Positions 8,803-15,904 of a stretch of 51,234 nucleotides of DNA are shown here, piece by piece. The stretch spans positions 1 through 51,234 of the forward strand of contig JACQZN010000045.1 in NCBI GenBank assembly GCA_016213845.1. Reading direction: 5' to 3'. Origin of the DNA: Candidatus Wallbacteria bacterium (GTDB lineage: Bacteria > Muiribacteriota > UBA6191 > JACPRK01). The notes below the pieces were generated by a model, which did not search any database, had not been told where the DNA came from, and worked only from the letters and a program-made list of their open reading frames with translations. Made by a program: the position numbers and the translations under genes. Each line of letters begins with the position of its first letter. Positions within the stretch are counted from its first letter, which is position 1.

Positions 8803-10554
8803 ATGAGCGCTCTGCTGGCGGCGACGTGGTTGGCGGTGGCTCTGGCTGCCTTCGCCGCCCCGACCGCCTGGGCCGAGGAGCCCTCGAGTACGGCCCCTCG
8901 GCGTGCCATCCCGCTTCCCGCGCCCAGGCAGGCCCTCCCCGCGGCGAGCCAGGAATCGACGGAGCCCTCGACCGGCGAGCAGAGCTTCGGGGGTGCCATC
9001 GGCGTGCGGGCGATGTTCTGGATGGATCGCACGGACAACCTGGTAGAGCAGATGGACTGGTACCGCGAGCCCTACCCGCTGTCGCTCGCGCGGCTGGATC
9101 TGTATCGCAACTTCTCCACGCTCACGTCGCTCGACTTGAAGTTGCGCAGCCCCTCGGACCAGGACTGGGGGGCCGGGATGGCGCTGAGGAGCCTGCCCTA
9201 CTTCACCACGCAGCACAACTTCACAGACTCCACCTTCTACAACCTGCCGATCCCGCTCGAGACCGGGCGGCAGCGGTACTGGGGAGACTTGAAGCTGCGC
9301 AAGTTCGGTCAGGTGCCCGTGAAGCTCGCCTACGACGTGCACGCGCTGCAGGGGATCGGCTTCGACAAGGACCGCTCCTACTACGACGAGCAGTACTCTC
9401 TCGACGCGCATGCGCACATGCGAGGGTTCGATCTGGACGTCAGCGTCCCGCGCCTGGACTACCACGACCGACACGATCGCTCCAACGACACCGAGACACG
9501 CGGCTTCGCGCTCTCGGCCACGCGAACGCTCCTGGACGGAGACGCGGACTTGCAGGCCAGCTTCCGGCGCACGCTCGCCTATCTGGAGTCGGTGGCGCAA
9601 GAGAGTCAAGTGGACACGTGGGAGCTGCGTGGACTGATGTACGAGATCTTCGGCGTCGAAGGCTTCAAGCTCGACACCCGCGCTACCTACCGGGACACGC
9701 CGCAGGACCTTGGCCTCACTGCGCGCACCGACAGCCTGCTCAACGCCAAGGCGGTCCTGTCCCTGACTCAGGGCAGCGGCTACAGCGTCCAGGTGGGGCG
9801 AGAGCATCGGAAAGTCCGCCGCGAGCGCCTGACGCGGGCCGGCTTCGACCGCGTCGGGATGGTCGCCACGGCCACGCGCGACGACCTGGCCCCCTTCCGG
9901 CTGACCGACGAGCCACGCTACGACGACCTCTTCGGCCGAGCCTTCTTCCGCTTCAAGCCATGGTTTTCGGCCACCTTCTTCCAGAAGGAGACTTCCATGG
10001 AGGACCAGCCGCCCACGGACCTGGTCCGCTTCCACTCCCCGGCGCTCCTGTTCGATCGCCAGCGGGATCGCCGTCTGGATCTGCAACTGCAGCCGCTGAC
10101 GAACATCGGCGTCAACTTCCGCCTGCACGAGCAGCGCAACAAGAACCTGGCGCGCATCTACCGCGAGGTCGTGCGCAACAAGCAGACCGACTTCTACTGG
10201 CTGCTGGTCAACAGCCGCCTGAACATCGGCGGCAGCATCGCCTACCTGGAGATCAGCCCCTCCACCGACGAGGTGTTCGCCGCCCGCGAGAACGCCACGA
10301 CTCGCGGCGGCTCCATCAGCTACCAGCTCTCGCCCGAGCTGTCCGTGTTCGGAGACTACACGGTCATCGATTCGGAGGGATTCCGGTTCTCGACCGAAAG
10401 GATCACCAACATCGGTCTGGAAGCCGAGACCGGCACCCGCCACCGGCTCACCTGGCGATGCGCCTTCACGGTCGACGAACAGCTTTCGCAGCCGCGCAAC
10501 CTGGAGGACTTCGACGTCCGCGGAATCAACATCAGCGGGGAAGCCCAGTTCTGA
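8803..10554 (+). CDS. MtrB/PioB-like outer-membrane beta-barrel
   Basis: This 583-residue protein has a signal peptide (ending TAWA), a short proline-rich segment and then alternating amphipathic strands to a C-terminal phenylalanine (SGEAQF), the classical barrel-assembly signal. It directly follows the decaheme cytochrome gene with GAGGTGAGG before its ATG. That context, rather than a clear motif, points to the MtrB/PioB family of cytochrome-sheathing porins. It is shorter than MtrB (~700) and lacks the N-terminal CXXC; its only cysteine is near the C-terminus. No extracellular MtrC/OmcA-type cytochrome lies in the window. It could instead be a generic porin. Confidence 0.8.
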   Translation: MSALLAATWLAVALAAFAAPTAWAEEPSSTAPRRAIPLPAPRQALPAASQESTEPSTGEQSFGGAIGVRAMFWMDRTDNLVEQMDWYREPYPLSLARLDLYRNFSTLTSLDLKLRSPSDQDWGAGMALRSLPYFTTQHNFTDSTFYNLPIPLETGRQRYWGDLKLRKFGQVPVKLAYDVHALQGIGFDKDRSYYDEQYSLDAHAHMRGFDLDVSVPRLDYHDRHDRSNDTETRGFALSATRTLLDGDADLQASFRRTLAYLESVAQESQVDTWELRGLMYEIFGVEGFKLDTRATYRDTPQDLGLTARTDSLLNAKAVLSLTQGSGYSVQVGREHRKVRRERLTRAGFDRVGMVATATRDDLAPFRLTDEPRYDDLFGRAFFRFKPWFSATFFQKETSMEDQPPTDLVRFHSPALLFDRQRDRRLDLQLQPLTNIGVNFRLHEQRNKNLARIYREVVRNKQTDFYWLLVNSRLNIGGSIAYLEISPSTDEVFAARENATTRGGSISYQLSPELSVFGDYTVIDSEGFRFSTERITNIGLEAETGTRHRLTWRCAFTVDEQLSQPRNLEDFDVRGINISGEAQF

Positions 10555-10568
10555 GAGGCAGCGGGGCG

Positions 10569-11024
10569 TCAGGCGGCGGGCTCGGGCAGCTCGACGATCT
10601 CGAGCCAGTACTTGCCGAGCGTGCGGACGGTGTCGAGCAGCTTCTCGAAACGCACGGGCTTGCAGATGAAGGAGTTGACGCCCAGGTCGTAGCTGCGGAC
10701 GACGTCTTCCTCGGCCTCGGAGCTGGTCATCACGATGACCGGGATACGCCGCAGGGCGGGGTCACTCTTGATCTCGCGGAGCGCCTCACGGCCGTCCTTG
10801 CGAGGCATGTTCAGGTCGAGCAGGACCAGCCCGGGCGCCGGAGCCGAGGCCGGAGGGGCGAAGGCGCCCCGGCGGAAGAGATAGTCCATCAGCTCCTCGC
10901 CATCGGTGACGAAGACGAGAGGATTCAGCAATCGACTCTCGCGGAAGGCCTTGGCCGTCAGCAGCCGGTCCTCCTCGTCGTCTTCGGCCATCAGGATCGT
11001 AACGGGTTTGGTCGGACGCGTCAT
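10569..11024 (-). CDS. Single-domain response regulator (Rcp1-like)
   Basis: The 151-residue receiver has the acidic pair in MAEDDEEDR, phospho-acceptor Asp70 in LLDLNMPRKDG and the Lys in ICKPV. The insertion-rich beginning and the LLDLNMPRKDGREALREIK block resemble Rcp1-type regulators that partner phytochrome-like kinases. Its ATG overlaps the stop of the upstream kinase gene (ATGA), so the pair is very likely cognate. The stop is only 14 bp from the convergent stop of the MtrB-like gene. Confidence 0.93.
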   Translation of the reverse strand: MTRPTKPVTILMAEDDEEDRLLTAKAFRESRLLNPLVFVTDGEELMDYLFRRGAFAPPASAPAPGLVLLDLNMPRKDGREALREIKSDPALRRIPVIVMTSSEAEEDVVRSYDLGVNSFICKPVRFEKLLDTVRTLGKYWLEIVELPEPAA

Positions 11025-12367
11025 GGAACCTCCGGAGCGCGCGCCGCGGGGAGGCGCACCACGAAGCGCGCGCCCTCGCCGGGCGAAGATATGGCCTGGA
11101 TGGAGCCGCCGTGGCGGGTGACAATCTTGCGGCAGATGGCCAGGCCGATGCCCGTGCCTTCGTAGGCGTGGCGGCTGTGCAACCGCTGAAACACGCCGAA
11201 GATCCGGTCGGCGAAGCGCTGCTCGAAGCCTATCCCGTTGTCCGAGATGGTCAGCTCGCACTGGCCAACGTCGCTCTGCTCGTCGCCCTGGAGCGTGCGT
11301 CCCCAGACCTTCACGACCGGAGCTACGTCGGGTTTGCGGAACTTCAGGGCGTTGGCCACCAGGTTCTGCAGGAGCTGGAACATCTGGGTCGGGTCGGCCT
11401 GCACGGCGGGCAGCTCGCCGAGCTCCACTGAGCCGGTGGACTCGCGGATCCGCATCTCCAGGTGGTCCAGGACTTCGCGAGCCACATCGCTGAGGTCGAC
11501 GGCGATGAAGGTCTCGCCCCGGGAGGTGATGCGGGAGTAGTCGAGCAGGTCGCGGATGAGGCTCTGCATGCGGACGGCGCCGCCCTGCATGCGCAGGACG
11601 TAGTCGCGGGCCTGCTCGGGAAGCGCAGAGCCGTACTCGGAGCAGAGCAGCTCGCCGAACGCGAGGATCTTGCGCAGAGGCTCCTGCAGGTCGTGCGAGG
11701 CCGCAAAAGCGAACTCCTCGAGCTCCTTGTTCGACTGCTGCAGACGCCGCTCGAACTCTGAGCGCGCGGTCTCGGCGCGCTTCTGGCGCGAGACGTCCCG
11801 GAAGATGCCCATGGCGCCGGCAATGTGACCGGCGCTGTTCAGGAGCGGCCGGGCGCTGACGCTCAGCCACGTGCCGTCGGGCAGATCGGGCCGCCAGACG
11901 AACATCTCGGCGCCGTCGACGGTCTGGCCGCACAGGGCGCGGGCCAGGGGGAGGTCCTCGGCCGGAAACAGCGTGGCGCCGTCGGGCAGATAGAGGCCGT
12001 AGCTCCTCGGCCAGTCGTGAGGGTTGCCCGCGTGCGGACCGAGCCCCAGGATGCGCTGCGCCGCTTCATTGAAGAGCGTGAAGCGGCCGTGGCGGTCGAC
12101 CGCCACGACGCCGGAGGCCATGCTCTCGAGGACCGACTCGAGCAAGGCCGACTTTGTGGCCAGCGCCTGGCGGGAACGCTCCAGCTCCTCCCCGTGGGCG
12201 GCCAGCTCCTGCATCGCCGATTCGAGCCCAAGCGTCTGCTCCAGGGCAATCCGCTCCGTCGTCTCGAGCAGCTGCCGCAGGGCCGCAAGCTCGGGTGACG
12301 GCTTTTTCCGGGCCAGTCGAGGCGGTCCGCGGCGGTCTTGAGGCAGAGGTGCGGGTTCGGAGGTCAT
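11021..12367 (-). CDS. Soluble PAS-histidine kinase, phytochrome-kinase type
   Basis: The 448-residue kinase has an N-terminal coiled coil (~20-75), a PAS domain (~75-195; ESMASGVVAVDRHGRFTLFN), HisKA with His225 in AASHDLQEPLRK and a HATPase (SDNGIGFEQRF, FGVFQRLHSRHAYEGTGIGL). The SHDLQEPLR box is typical of phytochrome-like kinases that use Rcp1-type receivers, and such a receiver is encoded next. No transmembrane segment is seen, so input must come through PAS or the upstream partner. Its ATG overlaps the upstream gene's stop as ATGA. Confidence 0.92.
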   Translation of the reverse strand: MTSEPAPLPQDRRGPPRLARKKPSPELAALRQLLETTERIALEQTLGLESAMQELAAHGEELERSRQALATKSALLESVLESMASGVVAVDRHGRFTLFNEAAQRILGLGPHAGNPHDWPRSYGLYLPDGATLFPAEDLPLARALCGQTVDGAEMFVWRPDLPDGTWLSVSARPLLNSAGHIAGAMGIFRDVSRQKRAETARSEFERRLQQSNKELEEFAFAASHDLQEPLRKILAFGELLCSEYGSALPEQARDYVLRMQGGAVRMQSLIRDLLDYSRITSRGETFIAVDLSDVAREVLDHLEMRIRESTGSVELGELPAVQADPTQMFQLLQNLVANALKFRKPDVAPVVKVWGRTLQGDEQSDVGQCELTISDNGIGFEQRFADRIFGVFQRLHSRHAYEGTGIGLAICRKIVTRHGGSIQAISSPGEGARFVVRLPAARAPEVP

Positions 12368-13083
12368 GAGAAGATCGCCCCCCCTTGGAGCGGCAGTAAC
12401 GCCACTTTCATGTTGAGCGCCACGGTGCGAAACAGCTCCGCCGTCTGATGCGAGACGCGGACGCGCAGGAAGAGGATCACGGCGAAGAGCGTACCGGGAC
12501 CGAGCATGCCACCGAAGCCGAGCACCGACTCGACCCGGTGCGGTATGACGAACTCCCTCTGGGCGGGCACCAACGGGCTGCCCAGGGCGACCGGGACGTG
12601 GAACACGTTGTAATTCTGCGTCGCCAGATCGACCATCAGCTCGGGGCTGGTCCCCAGCAAGGCGGCGGTGGGAACGCCAAGCTGGGCCAGCAAGCTGGCG
12701 ATCATGGGGGAGCCGGCGATCGCTTGCTCACTGGCCAGGGGGATGGCCTGGTGGCCCTCGGACGAGAGCCTCGAGTTCCACTCGGGTAGCGAGCCGGTTG
12801 TCGCCAGGAGTGTGAGGCAACGGGTCGCCTCGGTGAGTGAGTCCTCGACGGGGAAGCGCCGCGCGAACTGCTGCAAGCCGGGCGGCAGAGAGCCGTACGG
12901 CAGGGTCAGGAAGGCGCGCGCCAGCACGCAGGCCGGGGAGGAACCGTCGCCGAGCCTCGCGTAGAGATAGTCGATGGCCGCACGGCAGGCGTCCTCCAAG
13001 CTGCCGGCCCCGTCACCCACCCCTCGAAGGTCGGCGCCGCACCTCAGCGTGTCGCTCAGCTTGAAGTTGGCGATGTCGTACAT
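12364..13083 (-). CDS. Sensory-operon protein with an unnamed GAF-like domain
   Basis: ATG at 13083 gives 239 residues starting MYDIANFKLSDTLRCGADLR; an upstream GTG in the same frame (13308) only adds low-complexity sequence. The body has ACVLARAFLTLPYGSLPPGL, RCLTLLATTGSLPEWNSR, ALGSPLVPAQREFVIPHRVE and SVLGFGGMLGPGTLFAVILF. The last half looks like the end of a GAF or heme-NO-like sensor fold. I recall similar unnamed proteins encoded next to histidine kinases but cannot give a family name. It is first in an ATGA-coupled operon with a kinase and a receiver, so it probably supplies the sensory input. No membrane segment or DNA-binding motif is visible. Confidence 0.75.
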   Translation of the reverse strand: MYDIANFKLSDTLRCGADLRGVGDGAGSLEDACRAAIDYLYARLGDGSSPACVLARAFLTLPYGSLPPGLQQFARRFPVEDSLTEATRCLTLLATTGSLPEWNSRLSSEGHQAIPLASEQAIAGSPMIASLLAQLGVPTAALLGTSPELMVDLATQNYNVFHVPVALGSPLVPAQREFVIPHRVESVLGFGGMLGPGTLFAVILFLRVRVSHQTAELFRTVALNMKVALLPLQGGAIFS

Positions 13084-13296
13084 CCCCGCTGGACGAGGGG
13101 CCGCGCCCCTCGGCCATTCCGAACAGTATCCTTGCCCGCCCGCAACCGCAAGTACCGCCGCCCCCCGCCGTTCGAGGCGCGCGCGCCAATCTGGTAACCC
13201 CAGTTGCCCTAGTAGCGATAACTCCCGAAGGCCCGCGCCGGAAATGCCGTGTCCTCCACCCCTACCGCCCTTCCCCCCGCCCCCCGCCCCTGCCCT

Positions 13297-13330
13297 CTCA
13301 AGCCTCACTCCTCAAGCCTCAAGCCTGACT
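13297..13330 (+). repeat. CTCAAGCC-type stuttering repeat
   Basis: Three CTCAAGCCT units with a CTCACTC spacer lie just upstream of the sigma-factor gene. The same short motif recurs at 21215-21299 and 50821-50900 (inverted) and at 47124-47190. The rest of the 273-bp gap between divergent genes (13084-13356) holds a small GAGGGGC/GCCCCTC hairpin at 13095-13111 and C-rich sequence. TATACT at 13340-13345 is a possible -10 box. Confidence 0.8.
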
Positions 13331-13356
13331 AGCGGGGCCTATACTGCCCGCGTCAC

Positions 13357-13965
13357 ATGGGTGCAACGGCGGGGGCGGGCAGCGCGTACAAGCACATGGA
13401 TGTGGAACCCGACATCGAGGCGATCGCAGCGAGCGTCGCAGCAGGCGAGACGGAGCGGTTCGAAGCCATCGTCCGCCATTTCCAGCGGCCGCTGTTCAAC
13501 TTCATCTTGAATCGAGTGCGCGACATGGAGACGGCCGAGGAGCTGGCGCAGGAGACCTTCCTGAAGGCGTATCGCAGCCTGGCCAGTTTCGACGGGCGCA
13601 GATCCGGGTTCAAGACCTGGCTCTATCGCATCGGGCTGAACCTCTGCCTGGACCACTTCCGCCGGCGCCGCGTGCGCGCGGCAGAAGAGGAGAAGCTCGC
13701 GCACGAGAATCGGGCAGAAAACTCGCCAGCGCCTACGGACCGTCTGGCCCAACGGGATCAGCTGATGCGGCTGCTAGGGCGGGTGGCCGGTGACGAGGCG
13801 GAGTTGCTCCTGATGCGGTACGCCGACGACCTCACGTATGAAGAGATGGCCGTGGTGACCGGGCTGGGGGAAAGCACGCTCCGCAGCCGCGTGCACCGGG
13901 CGTTGCGCAAGCTTCAGGCGCTGGTGGCGCCGGCCGGGAAGGGGGCGGAACGCGATGTCGTGTGA
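13357..13965 (+). CDS. ECF-family RNA polymerase sigma factor
   Basis: The 202-residue protein has sigma region 2 at about residues 40-105 (FNFILNRVRDMETAEELAQE, TFLKAYRSLASFDGR, FKTWLYRIGLNLCLDHFRRR) and region 4 at about 145-190 (LLLMRYADDLTYEEMAVVTG, LGESTLRSRVHRALRKL). No ribosome site is obvious before ATG 13357 or before the alternative ATG at 13396; with a -10-like TATACT at 13340 the mRNA could be nearly leaderless. It overlaps the anti-sigma gene by 11 bp, the normal arrangement of an ECF sigma factor with its inhibitor. Target promoters are unknown. Confidence 0.93.
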   Translation: MGATAGAGSAYKHMDVEPDIEAIAASVAAGETERFEAIVRHFQRPLFNFILNRVRDMETAEELAQETFLKAYRSLASFDGRRSGFKTWLYRIGLNLCLDHFRRRRVRAAEEEKLAHENRAENSPAPTDRLAQRDQLMRLLGRVAGDEAELLLMRYADDLTYEEMAVVTGLGESTLRSRVHRALRKLQALVAPAGKGAERDVV

Positions 13966-14902
13966 GCGGTATCGGACGGCCCTGGCGGAGCGGGCCGACG
14001 GGGAATCGCGGGGCACGCCCGGGTCGGAGCTGGAAGCCCACCTGGCGGATTGCGGCGGCTGCCGCCGCGAGCTCGAGGCGCTGCGGCGAGCAGTCGAGAC
14101 CCTGCGAGCGGACATTTCCGTGGAGCCACCCGAGTCTATGACGCGCAGCGTCATGGAGCGCGTCCGGGCGGAGGCGCGTCCCGTACCGAGAGTGGGAAGG
14201 CAAGGCGGGAGCGCTTCCTGGGTACCCGCCGATTGGTGGCGGTTTGCGGCGGGCCTGGCGGTGGGCGCCGTGGCGACCGTGGCCGCGCTCTGGCTGGGTA
14301 GCGTTCGCCCGGGTCAGGGAGTCGCGCCGCAATCTGCGCCCGTGGTTGCCCGGGCTCCGGACGTCGTCCCCGCGCCGGCGCCCGCGCCCATTCCGCCCAC
14401 GGGCGGTCTCCAGGTCGCCTCGGGCGGCCGCGGCGAATGGCGTCAAGCGGCCCCCGCCCCGGCATTGCGGCCGGGTGACACGGTGCGCGCCGTCGGCGCG
14501 GCCGGCCAGCTGCTTCTGGCCACCGGCACGCGGGTGACTGTATCCCCGGACTCAGCCCTCGTCTTCGAGAGCGCCGCCCAGCTCACGCTCACCCGCGGCC
14601 GGCTCGAGCTCCACGCGTTCGCCCCGATTTCCGTGCGAACGCCAAGCGCCAAGGTCTCCGTGCTCGGCACGCGCTTCAGCGTGGAGCTCTCGTCCACGGG
14701 TCACACACTGGTCCACGTCACGTCCGGCCGCGTTGCCGTCCTCGAGCTCGCCACAGGCAGCAGCAAAGAGCTAGCCGCCGGGCAGTCGCAAGACTGCCCG
14801 CCCGCCGCGTCCCCAAGCGCGGCGCCTCCTTCACTCCCCAGCTCGAGCGCGCCCCCCGCGACGCCCCCGCGGCCCGTCACCACCATCCAGGAAGGCTTCT
14901 AG
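13955..14902 (+). CDS. Anti-sigma factor with zinc-finger and FecR-like domain
   Basis: The 315-residue protein has an N-terminal zf-HC2-type anti-sigma motif (HLADCGGCRREL, residues ~30-42) and one transmembrane helix (AAGLAVGAVATVAALWLG, ~98-115). A Pro/Ala-rich periplasmic linker and a FecR-like beta domain (~170-270; VRTPSAKVSVLGTRFSVEL) follow, then a Pro/Ser/Ala tail ending TTIQEGF. It should hold the sigma factor at the membrane and release it on an extracytoplasmic signal. The overlapping sigma gene upstream supports this. The last 48 bp of the gene lie in a ~106-bp segment duplicated at 15061-15165. Confidence 0.92.
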   Translation: MSCERYRTALAERADGESRGTPGSELEAHLADCGGCRRELEALRRAVETLRADISVEPPESMTRSVMERVRAEARPVPRVGRQGGSASWVPADWWRFAAGLAVGAVATVAALWLGSVRPGQGVAPQSAPVVARAPDVVPAPAPAPIPPTGGLQVASGGRGEWRQAAPAPALRPGDTVRAVGAAGQLLLATGTRVTVSPDSALVFESAAQLTLTRGRLELHAFAPISVRTPSAKVSVLGTRFSVELSSTGHTLVHVTSGRVAVLELATGSSKELAAGQSQDCPPAASPSAAPPSLPSSSAPPATPPRPVTTIQEGF

Positions 14903-14960
14903 GCAGTGCGTCACCGCGCCCGGCGATGGCGCAGGATCTCGTAGAGAACGACGGCAACGG
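14855..14960. repeat. Direct repeat copy A of a gene-end junction
   Basis: This 106-bp segment holds the 3' end of the anti-sigma gene and a truncated copy of the 3' end of rlmB. It matches 15061-15165 with about six substitutions and one indel. The two copies flank a palindromic element. Confidence 0.88.
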
Positions 14961-14967
14961 GGTAAAT

Positions 14968-15028
14968 CCCGTGGCGTCTCCCTGTACCGGGTTTTCGGCG
15001 AACACCCGGTACAGGTAGACGCAACGGG
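14968..15028. repeat. Palindromic element, diverged complete copy
   Basis: Arms at 14968-14997 and 14999-15028 pair over 30 bp with three mismatches. The sequence matches the palindrome at 29010-29067 (GGCGTCTACCTGTACCGGG core). It lies in the 100-bp spacer between direct repeats A and B, downstream of both convergent genes. The right flank continues with two CACGGGTTTTC-like units. Confidence 0.9.
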
Positions 15029-15060
15029 TTTTCCACGGGTTTTCCCGGGCTCTCCCCCCG

Positions 15061-15165
15061 CCCGCGACGCCCCCGGGCCCGTCACCACCATCCAGGAGGG
15101 CTTCTAAGCGGTGCATCACCGCGCCCGGCGCTGGCGCAGGATCTCGTAGAGGACGACGGCAACGG
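15061..15165. repeat. Direct repeat copy B of a gene-end junction
   Basis: The second copy contains a dead copy of the anti-sigma C-terminus (encoding VTTIQEG and ending TAA) followed by the real 3' end of rlmB. With copy A it brackets the palindrome. See copy A for identity. Confidence 0.88.
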
Positions 15166-15874
15166 CGTTCGTGACGTTCAGCGACTCCACGCGGCCCAGC
15201 ATCGGGACGCTCACGAGCTCGTCGCACATCTCGCGGGCGGCGTGACCCAGCCCGGTGCCTTCGGCGCCGGCCAGAAGCGCAGCGCGCGGTGCGTACTCGG
15301 TCTCCCAACAGTTCGACGAACCGCCCTGGTCGAGGCCATAGATCCGGAAACCGGATTCCTTCAGCTCCGACAACGGCGGCTTCAGAGTGCCGACGACGAC
15401 AGTCGGTACGTGCTCCACGGCTCCCGCAGACGCTCGAGCCACGGACCCGAGCTGGTGCGAGACGGTCGCTTTCGCGGGCAAGAACACGAGAGCCACCCCG
15501 GATGCCTCAGCGGACCGGTAGATGTTTCCCAGGTTCTGCGGGTCCTGCACCCGGTCGAGGATGAGAACGGTGAGCGGCTCCTCGGGGTGGTCCTTGAGCA
15601 GCCCGCGCAGCGACCCGTTGGAAAGCGGATGCGCCTCGGCGACGACGCCCTGGTGATGTGTGGAATCGGCCATCTTGAAGAGCCGGCCACGATCGCAGAG
15701 CGCGACGGGGATGCCGGATGCGCGGGCCTTCTCGCCCATCCGGCGCAGCTGCGGGCTCTGGCTCCCCTGCTCCAAGTAGAGCGCCCGCACGCGGCCCGGC
15801 ACGCGCAGCGCCTCGGCGACGGAGTGCAGGCCATAGAGGATGCGGACGTGCTCTGCCGTATCGAACTTGGGCAT
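15116..15874 (-). CDS. rlmB: 23S rRNA 2'-O-ribose methyltransferase of the TrmH/RlmB family
   Basis: The 252-residue protein has an N-terminal substrate-binding domain (ILYGLHSVAEAL) and a SPOUT methyltransferase domain with all three family motifs: LILDRVQDPQNLGNIYRSAE (~105-124), LLAGAEGTGL (~205-215) and VPMLGRVESLNVTNAVAVVL (~224-243). Family members methylate a 23S rRNA guanosine (G2251 in E. coli) using SAM. The length is normal. It lies 30 bp downstream of cysS on the same strand, a common pairing. The last 50 bp (15116-15165) are duplicated as part of the direct repeat. Confidence 0.92.
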   Translation of the reverse strand: MPKFDTAEHVRILYGLHSVAEALRVPGRVRALYLEQGSQSPQLRRMGEKARASGIPVALCDRGRLFKMADSTHHQGVVAEAHPLSNGSLRGLLKDHPEEPLTVLILDRVQDPQNLGNIYRSAEASGVALVFLPAKATVSHQLGSVARASAGAVEHVPTVVVGTLKPPLSELKESGFRIYGLDQGGSSNCWETEYAPRAALLAGAEGTGLGHAAREMCDELVSVPMLGRVESLNVTNAVAVVLYEILRQRRAR

Positions 15875-15904
15875 GGTGGGCCTCCGAAGCGGATCCCGCG
15901 GGCG

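Noticed and set aside
8826..11165. 779-residue plus-strand frame across the barrel and receiver genes
   Set aside because: It overlaps genes in two directions and is Arg/Pro-rich without motifs; it is a shadow.
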